From positions 310,001-374,000 of the forward strand of contig JARVKI010000012.1 in assembly GCA_036674765.1 (NCBI GenBank): 64,000 nucleotides of DNA, written 5' to 3'. The DNA comes from Seiridium cupressi. Its lineage: Eukaryota; Ascomycota; Sordariomycetes; Amphisphaeriales; Sporocadaceae. This document shows positions 1 to 12,049 of this stretch, piece by piece; the first letter of the stretch is position 1, and every line of letters starts with the position of its first letter. A model generated the notes under the pieces. That model was not told the DNA's origin and did not search any database. It worked only from the letters and a program-made list of their open reading frames with translations. Position numbers and translations under genes: made by a program.

Positions 1-2
1 AT

Positions 3-194
3 GGAATGGATGGGCCTCAGAAAGGTCTAGGCTTCGAGGACTGTCTTGAAAATAATGCTGCCACGGAGATCGCTATTGATGTCTCAGATAGTGAGACCCA
101 TTGCTACATTCCTTGGAACGACACTGTCAACGTCGGTATTAGAATGAACCAGGTTGATGATGCTCAGAAATTCCTCGGCGTTCAGAAGTGGTGA
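3..194 (+). CDS. possible 3' end of a gene cut by the window edge
   Basis: An open frame runs from the window edge to a TGA at 192-194 and contains an in-frame ATG at 6. The 60-odd residues are acidic (for example DVSDSETHCYIPWND) and end in KFLGVQKW. I do not recognise the family. The frame is open right from the edge, so it may be the last exon of a gene starting outside the window, but chance is not excluded at this length. Nothing else convincing is seen between 195 and 750. Confidence 0.25.
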   Translation, partial: GMDGPQKGLGFEDCLENNAATEIAIDVSDSETHCYIPWNDTVNVGIRMNQVDDAQKFLGVQKW

Positions 195-750
195 AAGAGG
201 TTGCAGACCACATCATAAAATTTAAGATTTGGGGGTAAAGCAAGGTAACTGTAGGCATTGCCCATCTTGAGATCTCTTAGAAAAAGCAGCAAATGTCGAA
301 TAGCCGTCACAACTCAAAACGTCAAGAAAAGTTGTTCTCGTATGGTTCAGGTCAGCCATTATGGGGAAGCCGGCGTTCAACTGGTACCACCGACTTCGGC
401 ATCCCGTAGCCTGCCTTTCGATTCGAATGCCCCGTTGGCGTCACAAAAGCCATGTCGTAGACACGTCTTCGAATACTCTACTCGGCCATACCCGAGTAAT
501 TGTGATCACTCGGTCAACAGAAAAGCTACACAAGATTCGCGGCTCTCGATTTCTATCCAGACGATGACTCGGTTTGACATTATCACGTCTGGCAAATGGC
601 CCATCATGAACATGGAAACGCAGGCAAAGACTGGTCTAGAGAGCCAAGTTCTAATTAGAGCCCACATAACCCTCATCCATATTGGGCAAGACTAGCTCTT
701 TTTACGAAAGCGTCATGCGGTGTCCTGCCTGCCAGCCGGGCTTTTCTGCG

Positions 751-2385
751 CTACGACCCAAGTACATCTTGCAGTTTCTTACCCACCAAGCGCTCGAACA
801 CCTCTTGGTACCGTTCTGACGTGGCACGCAGGATCTCGTCTGGTACTGTGACATTTTCTTTTCCCTTCAGACCGTTCTCGGTCAAGTAGTTTCTCAGGAA
901 TTGTTTGCTGTTACGTATATCAGTCTCTAATCTCTTATACTTGAAGGCAAGATGGAAGTCTGAGTCTGAATACTTACTCAAAGCTTTCCTGATCGCGGCC
1001 GGGCTCATACTTATCCTTTGGCCAGTACCTCGAGCTATCCGGCGTAAGACACTCGTCGGCTAGGATGATCTCACCTGTCTCGTTATCGATTGCCAGCTCG
1101 ACTGATTTCAGATGCCGGGTTAGCATGTCGTCTTCCTTGCAGACAGACAGAGGATTAACGCTGAACTAATAAACGTACACTTTGAGTCTGCAAGAATGAT
1201 ACCTCGCTCTGCCGCATACTCCTGCCCAGCTTTGAAGATCTGTACTGCCAATTCCGCAATGCGGTCGCCGATCTTCTCCCCCTTGCCGCCCGGATACTCC
1301 TTAGCAAGATACTCCTTTGCCTGCTGCGGGGAGATGTTCTCGTCATGCTTTCCCAGCGGTGCTTTTGTGCTGGGAGTATATATCGGTCCCCCCGGGATAG
1401 CATCGCACTCGCGTAAGCCCTCTGTAATTTGGAGACATTAGTTTTTCAACGGTTGTTGATGAGTGCAAGCTTCCCCTCAGTCCCTTTTTTTTCTTAGGAG
1501 CCTGGTCGCACAGAGGAAGACGGGGCAGAACCTATGTCTTCATAATGATAAAGAAGTGGAGATGGGCGATATGGTACATAATTTCGACTTACCGGGCAGT
1601 TTGATGCCATGGACAGTTCCAGACTTCTTATACTCCTTATAAGCCGAGCCCGTGACATAGCCACGCACAATGGCCTCAATCTGGATGACCTCCAGCTTTC
1701 GGACGACCATGCTACGATTCTTTACTTCAGCAGCCTCTTCGGGTGTCAGTGCGGCTGGGATGTCGGTTGTGATGAAGTGTCTGGTATCAAATGAATAAAT
1801 CAGCCGTTGATTTTTCTCGATTAAGAAAGGATTTTGCCCATAAGTTCCAGGGCTTCGAAGTAACCATCGTAAGACAATTTCCAAAACACCAATAAAAAGA
1901 ATACAACGCATTCGTTCCTGCACTTACGTCTTCAGTCCAGGGACCTTTTCACTAAGGACTGAGAACCAGTGTTTAGAGATCTGTGTCAAAATGGCACTGC
2001 AGCACAATGTCAGCAGTCGCATCTGAAAGTCGTCTGTTGGGAGTTTGAAAGTGCGATTTAGTAGCCTTGGCGTCATAGGGCTTGAGATCTGCTCTAGGAC
2101 CCGGTAGAAGGGTAGAAGGGACGCTGGAGAATCCAGAAAGTTGCTCACCCTTTCAGTGGCACAGCATTGCTCATAACGACATCATAGGCAGAGATGCGAT
2201 CGGTCGTGACAAACAGGAGTGTCTTTTCGTCGACATCTGGGCGATGATTAGACATCCGTATGGCATAGCGTGAGGCGCCGATGAGGAGAATTGGGAAGTG
2301 GCGCACCATATAGATTCCGCACTTTGCCCTCTGCGCGCTTGGGCAGAGACTTAATGTTGATGTGTGTGAGTCCTTGCGACGCCAT
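751..2385 (-). CDS. ADE1: phosphoribosylaminoimidazole-succinocarboxamide synthase (SAICAR synthetase)
   Basis: This enzyme joins CAIR and aspartate, using ATP, to give SAICAR in cytosolic de novo purine synthesis. Seven exons, all in phase, are deduced: 2385-2307, 2236-2149, 1996-1928, 1780-1593, 1421-1179, 1101-978 and 907-751. They give 315 residues, close to the 306 of yeast Ade1. Family hallmarks in order are the N-terminal [19 protein letters not shown], then [33 protein letters not shown], the [20 protein letters not shown] region, and [17 protein letters not shown]. The start ATG opens [15 protein letters not shown]. The gene sits alone. ADE1 is, from memory, a loose MAT neighbour in some Sordariomycetes, and here it lies about 35 kb from the MAT genes. 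Identification is firm; individual splice sites are inferred. Confidence 0.93.
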
Positions 2386-5300
2386 CTTCCTGCTGCTGAA
2401 ATATCGCTGGAGTGAAGTCTCGTCAATGCTGAGTTATTGGATTAATTATAAGTTAGGTGAATCAATGAGTCTTTTGAAGTAGTGGTGGTAGTAGTCCAAT
2501 AGACCAATCAGCTTGCTGTTTAACTGAGGCCGAAAACTTTGCATGGATGCACAGAGCTAACCGGAGTGGATCGGCAGCACCAATCCTGCTGTCGGGCAAG
2601 CACGAGTCTCGTTTTTGCGCGCCTCATGCCACAATTAATTGCAATCATGATTCGTATAAGTCTGCATTTTATCCCTTCTGATTACTAGCAACCATCCCTC
2701 TTAGTACATTCTAAACCATCATCTCTCGTTGATTACCGTGCCGGAGTGACCTGCTCACAACAAGCCGTGTATCATTAGACATAAATATTGGCCCAAGAAT
2801 CTTATATATGAGCTCCAGTATTGCCGAATTAACGATTTTCCAGGGTATGTACGTAATTGGCGGTTTCTCCTGTCAACAAGATAGTAGACCCATGACACCA
2901 GGCATTGGGCCGCCAATTGAGTCCACTCCCAGGCCGGTGAGGGAAGACGGACATGATATCTATAAATCTTTCGTTAGATCAAGCATCGCCCTGTGCTGCT
3001 GGATGGGTTTAAGTTGCTAGTCGACGTACCCTGTATATGCGGCTCAGAGCACGCAGTTACGTAACTGCACAATAACCAGACCGGGAGCTAGGCCCACGAG
3101 TCGATACGAGACATGACTGACAAGGCGGAGGGACCGAGCCATGATATTTCCGCATGGAGATCTCAAAAGCATCGCTGATCTGTCCGATGGTACAGCATAG
3201 ATGCAATATGAGTATATTGACGACTAGTTGCCTGTGGATCATCGACAATCAGCAAAGGCCGCCCTGATCATATGCAGCGGTCCAGGGTATAGTAATATTT
3301 CGGTGCTACTTTTCGTGTTACTGCAGCGCTGCTTCAAAGTCCACGAGTACGAATCGGCCAGAATACTGTGACCTACGGTGCGTTCTTCGATAGGAGGATA
3401 AGAGGTAGGCGTTCTACATCTATGAAGTTAGAAACAACGCAAGAACACGGCATCTCGACGTGGCAAGCATGCATGCGAGACCAGTAAAACGACTGACAGC
3501 GCAGACCCTGTAGCAAGCCGGCGACAACAATGTACAGCGAACATAGCCATGAGATTGTTTGATCTGATTAATCATCTAATTTTCCAAAATCGGCCGGGAG
3601 GGTTACCTGTCCCTGCACTGGAAGGGCTAGAAATCTAGAAATAGCTTCGAAACGCTCGACCACTCGGACGCTTGGACTGACCTTCAGGCCTTTGACTGCC
3701 GGTAGGCGGCAGATGCGCCCTGGGGGCTGCAGGGCCGGCTGCTAGAATGGCATATTTGGCGTGCGTTGGCTCTTTGGCAACAAATCAAATCGTTTGCGGG
3801 AGCTCTCGCGATTCAAAGGGTGTTGCTCGTGGTCCGGCCCCCGAAATTTGTACAACGCTGTTGTGCGCCTATCTAAGCCACGCAGTGATTCCGGACGGGT
3901 CGCACGGCGGAAGCCAGCAAGCTGGGCCGTCTGGGGAAATGTGGTGGCGCCGGAAATAGTACCTAGTACCACGATAGCAGTGATAGAGTTCAATGGAGGC
4001 ACGCGTCTCGTTGCATCTTGGGTTCCAGCAAGGGGCGATCGCGCCCCTCCTCCATCCAGGCTCGTGGACGAGCCATGAGCACACTTGACCCCGTTCGACC
4101 CCCGGTTCGAGGTGATCAGACGGGCACAGCAAAAGCATACCCCAGTCTACAGGGCCAAGACAAGGCGAAGAAGCAACAAGAAGCGCAAGTGCGTCTGGAG
4201 ATCAGGCGACAAGGTGCAACGGCCCCATGGCGCAGAATCATGCAGTGAGCGCGGTCAGCGGCAGCACAGGTGCGTTGCGATGATCTCAGAGCGCAGGTAC
4301 TGGTGCTCTCTGGCCAAGTACCTCTACCGGCAACTTCAGGGCCACGGCTCTACTAGCGATGCGCCCTCGACTCAAGTTTTCCTTCGGAAGTCGCTCAATT
4401 TTCTAGTCATGCAAGCGATGGCTTAACCGATTTCTCGGAAAGATAGCGCAAGATTGTTGGAGTTCCCGACTCCCGAATATGTAATGACTAGGGCCGGAGA
4501 AGTTGTTCGACCAGAGGAACCCTTTCCCTGCGGCTCAATCAAACCAAAAAATCTGCCTTTTGGTCGCCCCCTGCCTGCTGGCATCTCCTCAGCGGGGTCA
4601 TCGTGATACGACGGCGAACAGCGGCTAATCATTCGAGATCTTTGGAGATGCAAGGCCGCGTTGAGCCAGACCCCCGGTCCCTCTACGGCCTACCCCGAGG
4701 CTCGGATCAGGGAACGATCCGCCCAGAATTTTGCGGCTGACTGAATGCGCAAGATGCTGCTCATGGCTCTGGACTGGTCTTAATGATTCCTAGCTTGGTA
4801 GCAAGATTATAGAAGCCAGCTGACCACAGGGTCTCGAACTCAGGTGTGCAAGTCGATAGCCCACGGGAAGAGAGCCCAAAAACATGCTCAGTCGCGAGTC
4901 TATTAATTTCAACTTCGGCTGCGCGTAATTTCTCGCAGGCTGGCAGGGTCGTGTTGCGCTTGTAGATGTCATCACGACATGCACGGTCGTTTCGGTTACG
5001 ACGTAACGAGCGACCGGGGGGGGGGGCCTTGGGCTTGGGCTTTCCTGGATACGATGATTGCGAAAGCTTGGAACAGCCTCGGCGTGCCGAATCATGACGA
5101 ACCTAGACGGCGGCAAGTGCGAACCACGACGAGAAATGCGTGTAAGACAATTTCTGACGTGCATCTTTGAGTATACGCACGAGCAGCCTACATAGGTGAG
5201 TGCCTAAAAATATTTCAAGAATTGCATTTGGGATACCTCGGCGGTGTTATGTTATCTATGCATGCACTTGGGCTGTGTCCATACCGAAGGTTGGATCGCC

Positions 5301-6449
5301 GGTGAGGCGTGCTGCATCTGCTTTCTTGCGCACAACACAACAAACCCCCCTCTCGGTCTGCATGGCGTGGTACCGACTCACGGCAGGGCATGCAGTGAGC
5401 TGTCTTCCGATTGATCCTATGGCTGCAAACCACATCACGACAGCCGAGTCAAGTGGCTGACTATTCGCTGCTTGCCCGTGAGAGAGACAAGTAGGCGACC
5501 ACTCAGTTCGCTTTCCCGCACACCACTTCCAAACAGACCCTTGCACGAGCTGCATGCACTGACAAGCCCCCCTTATCCACGTTTTCCAACTTCAGCAGGC
5601 TCAGCCAGTAGCGATCGGCGACGCGCCCGGCGCTCACAGCACAGAGCGCTGAGTCTAGCGCCCCGTAGAAGTACATATCGCGCCCTAGCGCAGTACCTGG
5701 CCCACCGGGGGCTCACCTACCCATGTCATTCATCGACGCCTAGGCCTATCACTGGAGCGAACTTCTCCGCAAAGGCCATGGGCGTGCAGCTTTCCGATCT
5801 CTACTTTGTGCTCCCTCAACCTCGTTCCTCGTCGTCATTCTCACCTCGCCCGAGTTTGCATGTTCAGAGCATGATTGTGTTTTTGCAAATATCGGCACCC
5901 AGAAGAGCTTTTGCGGATCAATTGATCATCCTCCGGCTGGCACCCAGTCTGCCCAAATTACGGTCCTAATCTTCGCATATTACGATATCCGGACTCGCGG
6001 TTTTTCCCAGCAAGCGCCGACCCAACATCCATGTGGATTTGCTCTTCTCCCGCCCGGGTCTCAGCGAACCGAAGCCAACAACGCCAAAAATCATTGCCGA
6101 TCCAGTGGCTGTTCACCTGTCTCTAGCTTTTGGAGTCTGCTGCAGTCCCACGCCGGGCATCAGCGTGCTTATCCGTATATTGCGCGAGAGCTTAATAGGC
6201 TTCCCGTGAGCTTGAGCTTGAGTGGACGCGCGGATTTACCAGATTTACTGCTGGACCTCGAGGTCCACTCGCCGTCAAGCTGGATTCGTAAGTGCACTAC
6301 CGTCCTCGTATTACCCATATATCTCGCCCTACTCCTGAAACATTCCTTTGCCTTGGTGCACACATGCGGCTCGCTTGACTGGTCATGCCACTGCCGTGTC
6401 ACCACCTCTGTGCATTCGGCCTGCAGTTCTGACTGTTACCTTCGCTGAC
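2386..6449. other. gene-poor interval upstream of ADE1 and SEC2
   Basis: No recognisable protein or RNA gene is seen in about 4 kb. Only short overlapping frames without family signatures occur. There is an 11-base G run at about 5016-5026. The part from about 5470 to 6449 is pyrimidine-rich and is plausibly the promoter and leader of the SEC2-type gene; an open frame there (5472-5969) is low-complexity and judged non-coding. Confidence 0.5.
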
Positions 6450-8528
6450 ATGGCCATCACCAGCTTTATCCACGTCCCGGCCTGGACGCAGCACCAGAGC
6501 CCAAGTCCAAAACCACAACGGTCCTTCGGCCACTTCCGATCTCTCTCGACCTTCTCGCAGTCATCAGTCTCGAATTCCAGGACCCAATCGCCTGCAAGGT
6601 TACCAGCATCCTCTCTCGACGATATGGCCTCTCCCAGGAATTCCACCTCTCTGGACGTCCAGCAGCCGAAAAGAATGCCGTCAACACACTCACTTGCAGA
6701 AGACCAGGACTTCAACACGACCTCGGATCCTAGGAGGAGTCCGAGCAACGGGAGCATGACGCCTTCCCATCATCCTGACTTGGATAACGAGGTGGCTACT
6801 TTGAGCACGAAGCTTATCAACGCAATTAACCATCAGACCTCGCTGGATGATACGCTCACAGCAACGCGGCAGGAGCTAGAGGAGTCGAGGGATAAGATAC
6901 GCGAGCTGGAGGAGAAGGTAGCACACCAGCAGGAGCAACTCTCGGGGGATGTCTGGGTGAGACGCTCCACCATTGAGGGCGAAAAAGCACAACTCCGCCT
7001 GCGTGTAGCCGAGGAAAAGAGGGCCAAGCTCGAGGTCGAGAAGGAGAAGAAGAAGATCGAGCAGGAGTTAGAGAACTTGACGGCCGCGTTATTCGAAGAA
7101 GCCAACAAGATGGTTATATCTGCCAAAGAAGAGGCTCAAAGGGAGCATGATGCGATCCAACGCAAGAATGACCTACTCAAGTCTCAGCTGGCTGACACCG
7201 AGGGCCTGCTACGATCGCAGCAGGAGCAGCTCGCGGAGCTCAAGCTGGTTATGGAGCAGATAACATCTGATCGTGATGACAGTGGAACGACACCCTCATC
7301 CCCGGGCTTCAGCAAATTCGATTCGAGAGATGACGAGCGTGCTTGCGATAGTGCCTCACAATCCGCCATCACCGAGCCTTTCTCACCTACATACCCTACG
7401 AGTCTTACGCATTTGCTTCAGCCTGTCCTCCGAACCGACTTGTTAGCTTATGAAGATTTCCTCGCCCTGGTCAAAACTTCGAAGAGAGCCCCTAGTCGTG
7501 TCTCCTCTGGATCGTACAGTGGCCTCAACCCGCTTCTGAATCTCACCAGCGTTGGCTCTGCGCCATCCAATGCATCGACCACGTCTCTCTCTACGCTGGG
7601 TATGCCGTCCTCCAACTCTTCGCCGCAAACTCCGAACACTCCAGTATCGGCTTTGAGCTCTGCTTCCGTGACCACGCCATTACCACCCCTCAAGGAGACC
7701 AAGTTCTACAAGAGGGTTCTGGCTGAAGATGTTGAGCCCACCTTGCGCCTCGACATCGCACCAGGCCTATCTTGGCTGGCACGAAGATCCGTACTTACGG
7801 CCATAACCGAAGGAACTATGGTGGTGGAACCTGTGCCGACAGCTAGCTCTTTTACTGCCATTACCAAGCCGCAGTTCTACCCATGCTCGTTGTGTGGTGA
7901 AAGCCGCAGGGATACTCCCCACCTTCGTATGCATCGATTCAAAACGAGCGAGGCAGATTCTGCACAACGTTATCCGTTATGCAAGTACTGCCTGAACCGA
8001 GTGCGATCCACTTGTGATTTCTTGGGCTTTCTGCGTATAGTCAAGGACGGCCATTGGCGTGCCGATGACGCTGACGCAGAGCGCGCAGCTTGGGAAGAAA
8101 GCGTCAGGTTGAGAGAGCAGATGTTCTGGAGCCGTATAGGAGGTGGCGTGGTACCAGCATCACAAACACATACTGTTCACGCCGGCAGCATTGGTGGGAA
8201 GAGTCCTCGAGTAAGCCATGAAGCACAGCGCCTGGCAGCCGAGCCCACTCACCACATCACACCCGAAGCAGCTTCGGATGATATAGAAGAGACGGCCACG
8301 CCCGCAGCCAGCGAGGAAACCATACAACATGTGCAGGAGCCTGATTCTGGAGTAGAGGCTCACCCAGCGGAAACAGTAGTAGAGCAAATGGATGACGCAA
8401 AAGCTCAAACATCCGAAGCTGGTCAACGCGATTCGACCCAATCTCTTGCGATAGAGAAATCCGAGTCCGACGCGGATGGTATTAAGCGACTTTCCATCAC
8501 AATTCCGGGATCCTTTGATGCCGTCTAA
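6450..8528 (+). CDS. SEC2: Sec2-domain guanine nucleotide exchange factor for a Rab (Sec4/Rab8-type) GTPase
   Basis: Sec2 proteins load GTP on the secretory-vesicle Rab Sec4 and act in polarised exocytosis. The frame is intronless. The ATG at 6450 gives 692 residues; an in-frame ATG at 6348 would add 34 residues of atypical, Cys/His-rich sequence and is less likely. Residues 1-105 are Ser/Pro-rich. About 109-280 form a continuous coiled coil with the Sec2 core (LTAALFEEANKMVISAKEEA and flanking heptads), the Rab-binding exchange unit. Around residues 475-525 is a Cys cluster, CSLCGE followed by CKYCLNRVRSTC and then DFLGFLR, which I associate with fungal Sec2-family C-terminal regions. The C-terminus is acidic and disordered. 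The symbol is by family; substrate specificity is inferred. Confidence 0.87.
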   Translation: MAITSFIHVPAWTQHQSPSPKPQRSFGHFRSLSTFSQSSVSNSRTQSPARLPASSLDDMASPRNSTSLDVQQPKRMPSTHSLAEDQDFNTTSDPRRSPSNGSMTPSHHPDLDNEVATLSTKLINAINHQTSLDDTLTATRQELEESRDKIRELEEKVAHQQEQLSGDVWVRRSTIEGEKAQLRLRVAEEKRAKLEVEKEKKKIEQELENLTAALFEEANKMVISAKEEAQREHDAIQRKNDLLKSQLADTEGLLRSQQEQLAELKLVMEQITSDRDDSGTTPSSPGFSKFDSRDDERACDSASQSAITEPFSPTYPTSLTHLLQPVLRTDLLAYEDFLALVKTSKRAPSRVSSGSYSGLNPLLNLTSVGSAPSNASTTSLSTLGMPSSNSSPQTPNTPVSALSSASVTTPLPPLKETKFYKRVLAEDVEPTLRLDIAPGLSWLARRSVLTAITEGTMVVEPVPTASSFTAITKPQFYPCSLCGESRRDTPHLRMHRFKTSEADSAQRYPLCKYCLNRVRSTCDFLGFLRIVKDGHWRADDADAERAAWEESVRLREQMFWSRIGGGVVPASQTHTVHAGSIGGKSPRVSHEAQRLAAEPTHHITPEAASDDIEETATPAASEETIQHVQEPDSGVEAHPAETVVEQMDDAKAQTSEAGQRDSTQSLAIEKSESDADGIKRLSITIPGSFDAV

Positions 8529-10334
8529 AGGTTTCGATTCTTTGCTGTCTTTTACTCGATACCCAATTTTATTACCGGACGCCTTTAGACGGAACTCATT
8601 GCGAGTGCTTCAACACATTTCTTTTTTTCAACCTAGACCATTCGTGTAAAATACTAGTCCTTAGATTGTAATCAGGTGGTCTTTCCGGGCCACAATTTGG
8701 AGCATTGGCGACGGCGTTCGGAATTGGGAGGTCTCGGGATAAGACCTAGGTTTTTTTGGTATGGTTGTTTTCTTGCGCTTTGGGGTGGTTTGACCCATGA
8801 TTGGGGTTGACGCTGGGTAAGGCCCAAAAAGTTGGGAGGCAACCAGACACCGATTCTAAAATTGGTCACTACAAAATACAAAACAGCCGCTCCATTCATG
8901 GCTCAAGATTCCATGTCAACCATGATTTTTCATCCTGTCAAAATAAAATCTCCGCATTTGCTGAGACTTTGATCTTCCAGCTAACAATAAGTCTGATATC
9001 TTATCCCCAGCCCTGCGTAATGTTCTGATATTACCACCCCTCAACCATCTCAACTTTTGTGGCGTAACAATATCAAACTAAGTACCATATCACGAGGCTC
9101 TAAGAGCTTTATTAATTATCTTTGGTGTACCCATTATGAAGACAGGCAATTATACACAAGTTTGACATGCGCTGGGGGTGGGAGGAAACCGGGTCATGGC
9201 TTGCAGAGTCAAATCATATCGGCATTTTGGGATCGAGAGTGTAACTCTCAGGGAAAATAGATCTGAACCGGTCTGTCTATACGGCAAGGAGTGACGATGA
9301 AGCAGATATAAATCTCAAGTATCGATACCCCCTTCGACCATTCCATCAAAGAATCCTCAGACCTCGTCTAAAGTAAGATTTACATACTAACGAAGCGCTA
9401 GTCTAGATATATTGTCAGCACATATCTTATTCGAACACAACTGGAATTCGTCCAGCCTGTGCAGGCTCCGATATTGCGTCGCAGTTTAGCACTTCCCCAT
9501 AGACCATCTCTCAAGCATCAACCCAGGAACCGCCAGGAGATGTTAGCAAAAGCCCGATAAATCTGACACTGCTGGGGAGAGTTATGCCTTCTATAATCTC
9601 CTCAAGTCGGGTACAGAAGTGTTCCTGCAACGGGTGCGAAATACACCAGAAGGCCTGGGTAGATGCCTACGCTTGCGGCAGGATTAAAAGCTTCAGTTCG
9701 AGGGTGACGGCCACGGGAAAGAGAATGTAAACATCATGCGGGATTCTTGGAATGGAGAGGAGACACTTGGGATGATGATGACATGTCAGCACAGACCCAA
9801 GGTGACGAGTAGGGATATCTGACTTGACAGGGTTTGTTCCTCTTGGAAGCCACAAGACTGGGATTGTCCTACCAATTACTCCCATGGATGCGCCTGAATA
9901 TCAAGTATAGACTCTATTGAAAAAATTGCAGTTCCAATTCTGGTTCAAGGGTACTCTTGTGCCATCATATAGATTTTCCCAACGTGGTACAAACGAACAA
10001 TGATGCCCAACTAAGGGGCTGAGTTTATTTGCTTATTCCTGACATGGGCATTCGTTTAAGCGCCCACATCCCTGGTGTGTGCTATCTCATATCACCCTTG
10101 CACAATTATGTGCCGTGACTTGCCCCCACTTGCTGCTATGTGACGCATGATCGCCAGCCCGAGATGTCGGTTCGACCAACGAAATTCCAGGAATTTGTGA
10201 GCTGACCTTGCGAACCCCTTTCCTCGGTATGCCGCATGCATGCGGCATCATCCGGGAGGCGACGACGTTAAATTCCAACCTCCAATGGCTGTCGTTGATC
10301 TCACAATACTCCAACTCGATGTCAAACTTATTTT
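8529..10334. other. intergenic, no gene seen
   Basis: This interval is moderately AT-rich between the SEC2 stop and the convergent P450. Only short frames without signatures occur. It should contain the 3' ends and terminators of both flanking genes. Confidence 0.5.
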
Positions 10335-12049
10335 TCACGGCTCTTGCATCAATAGTTTTGCCATCCCCGGATTTCTGACCCTAGGCTTGCATTTGAAATG
10401 TGCAGGATGTCTGTCAAGCAAAATTAGCACACAACACTTCCAAGGCTCACAGAGGGACACATACCCTCCAAGACCTATCGATACGCCAGGCACCGGAACA
10501 ATGGGCTTTCCATCCTCTCCGATCACCTGCTCGAGCTCGAAAGTCGCGAGGAAGGTAGCAAGGAACATATATACGCTCGCTAGCGCAAGCCAATTGCCTG
10601 GGCATTTGCGACGGCCGAAGCCGAAATTGCCGCTGGGGTACGGCTCGCCCCTGTTATACCGCTCCGGGTCGAACTTGAACGGCTCGGCATAGGTACTGGG
10701 ATCGGTGGTGATGGCCGTGGCGTTTGCAAACACTGTTGTGCCCGCTGGGATGGACATACCCTCGTACACATCGTCCTTGAGACTCTTGTGCGGGATGACG
10801 AGTGGATTCAGAGGCAGGCAGCGCAGTGTTTCCATCATGAAGTTATCGAGACGTTTCAGGTTATCACGATCTTCGAAGGTGGGCAGACGGGGGCGGCCAT
10901 CCGCCTGGAGCAGTGTGTCAAGCTCTTCTTGGACCTGCTTTTGAATCTCGGGATACTTGGTCAGGAACAGCATGTTGGCCAGGATAGTTCCCCACGTGCT
11001 GTTCCCTCCAGCGATAAAGACAGCGCCAGTAGCGCCCTTTATATCGTCAATGCTCATTTCCTGCGGCTTACCGGTCTTTTCATTTTCCTTGAACTTCTCC
11101 CAATGCGTCTGCATGAATGAGGGTGCCGCATTGCCGGCCTCTATGTCCTTCATATTTGCCTCCCAAGGCTTGTTGTGTATGGTCTGAATGGCTGTACGAC
11201 TAGCTCTGGCATGTCTCAACGGGGCCGAAGGATTCAACCAGCTGGGGATAAACCGGGCCAGGGGGAAAATGTCCACCAGAGTTGAGCCAGCGATGCCTCC
11301 GTTGGTGGTTGCATCGTTGGCTGCTTCTGACATTGCGCAGTATGGGGAATCCTTGTCGGTGATCTCTTGGCCGAATGCGATGCGGAAGATAATACTGGTG
11401 GTTAGGAGCAAGGTGATCTTTTCCCACTCCTCCGGGTCTCCTATCAGTGATCGCACGGCTTTCCTGCATTCGTGCAGCTGTATAGGCCTGAAGATCTTAA
11501 CGTTTGACTGAGTGAAGGTGTTTTGGAAGAGGCGACGGTGAAGCTTGAATTGCGGCCCCCATCTCAGAAAGGTCAAGGTGAGACCCCATCCCATACTTCG
11601 AACGTAAGCTGTCAGGAGGCGAATCTCTAATGGATGTCAGATGTACGTACACCTCGAATAGGGTAAACCTAGGACGGTCGCAATAGTTGGCTCCGCGGCG
11701 GTCGAGGAGATCTGTTGCCGCCTTGACACTGTTGAGGCTGATCATGTGCTGGCCCAGCACATTGGTGTATATCACATCGGACTCTTCAATATATGATTAG
11801 AGTAATATATACACCAAGTCGTGGTACAAGAATCTTACTATACTCCTTGCCCCACCGAATATAGTCCTCTTCGGGATGGTCAACGCTCAGCTGGCCTAGG
11901 TTTCCGACTAGGAACTTGCCCGGGGGGCCCGGAGGCAAGGGGTAGGGACTCTTTTTGCGAAAGAGTCGGGTATAAAGCAGCGTCAAGACGGAGGCAAAAA
12001 GGGCTGCTCCGACGAGACCGCGTGTCAGGTCTATGGGCAGGGGCAACAT
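10335..12049 (-). CDS. cytochrome P450 monooxygenase, membrane-anchored
   Basis: Exons 12049-11839, 11783-11651, 11595-10465 and 10410-10335 join in phase to 516 residues, a normal fungal P450 length. An N-terminal membrane anchor (VGAALFASVLTLLYTRLF) is followed by the proline hinge PLPPGPPG. The ExxR motif is ETLR (residues 370-373), the PERF-like motif is DPERY, and the heme-binding loop is FGFGRRKCPG with ligand Cys446. The chain resembles the microsomal class seen in secondary metabolism and xenobiotic clearance (OrdA-like), but no substrate can be assigned. The oxygen-activating I-helix reads AGGNSTW, so the usual acidic residue before the conserved Thr is Ser. No biosynthetic backbone gene lies nearby, so this is not an obvious cluster member. 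Confidence 0.92.

Noticed and set aside
4826..4846. A T-arm-like GAGTTCGAGAC on the minus strand
   Set aside because: No matching A box, acceptor stem or anticodon arm could be built around it, so it is not called a tRNA.
5472..5969. 165-codon plus-strand frame
   Set aside because: Ser/Arg/Pro-rich translation from a pyrimidine-rich leader upstream of SEC2; no family features.
10240..11511. Plus-strand frames opposite the P450
   Set aside because: They are shadows of a gene with clear heme and ExxR motifs on the minus strand.
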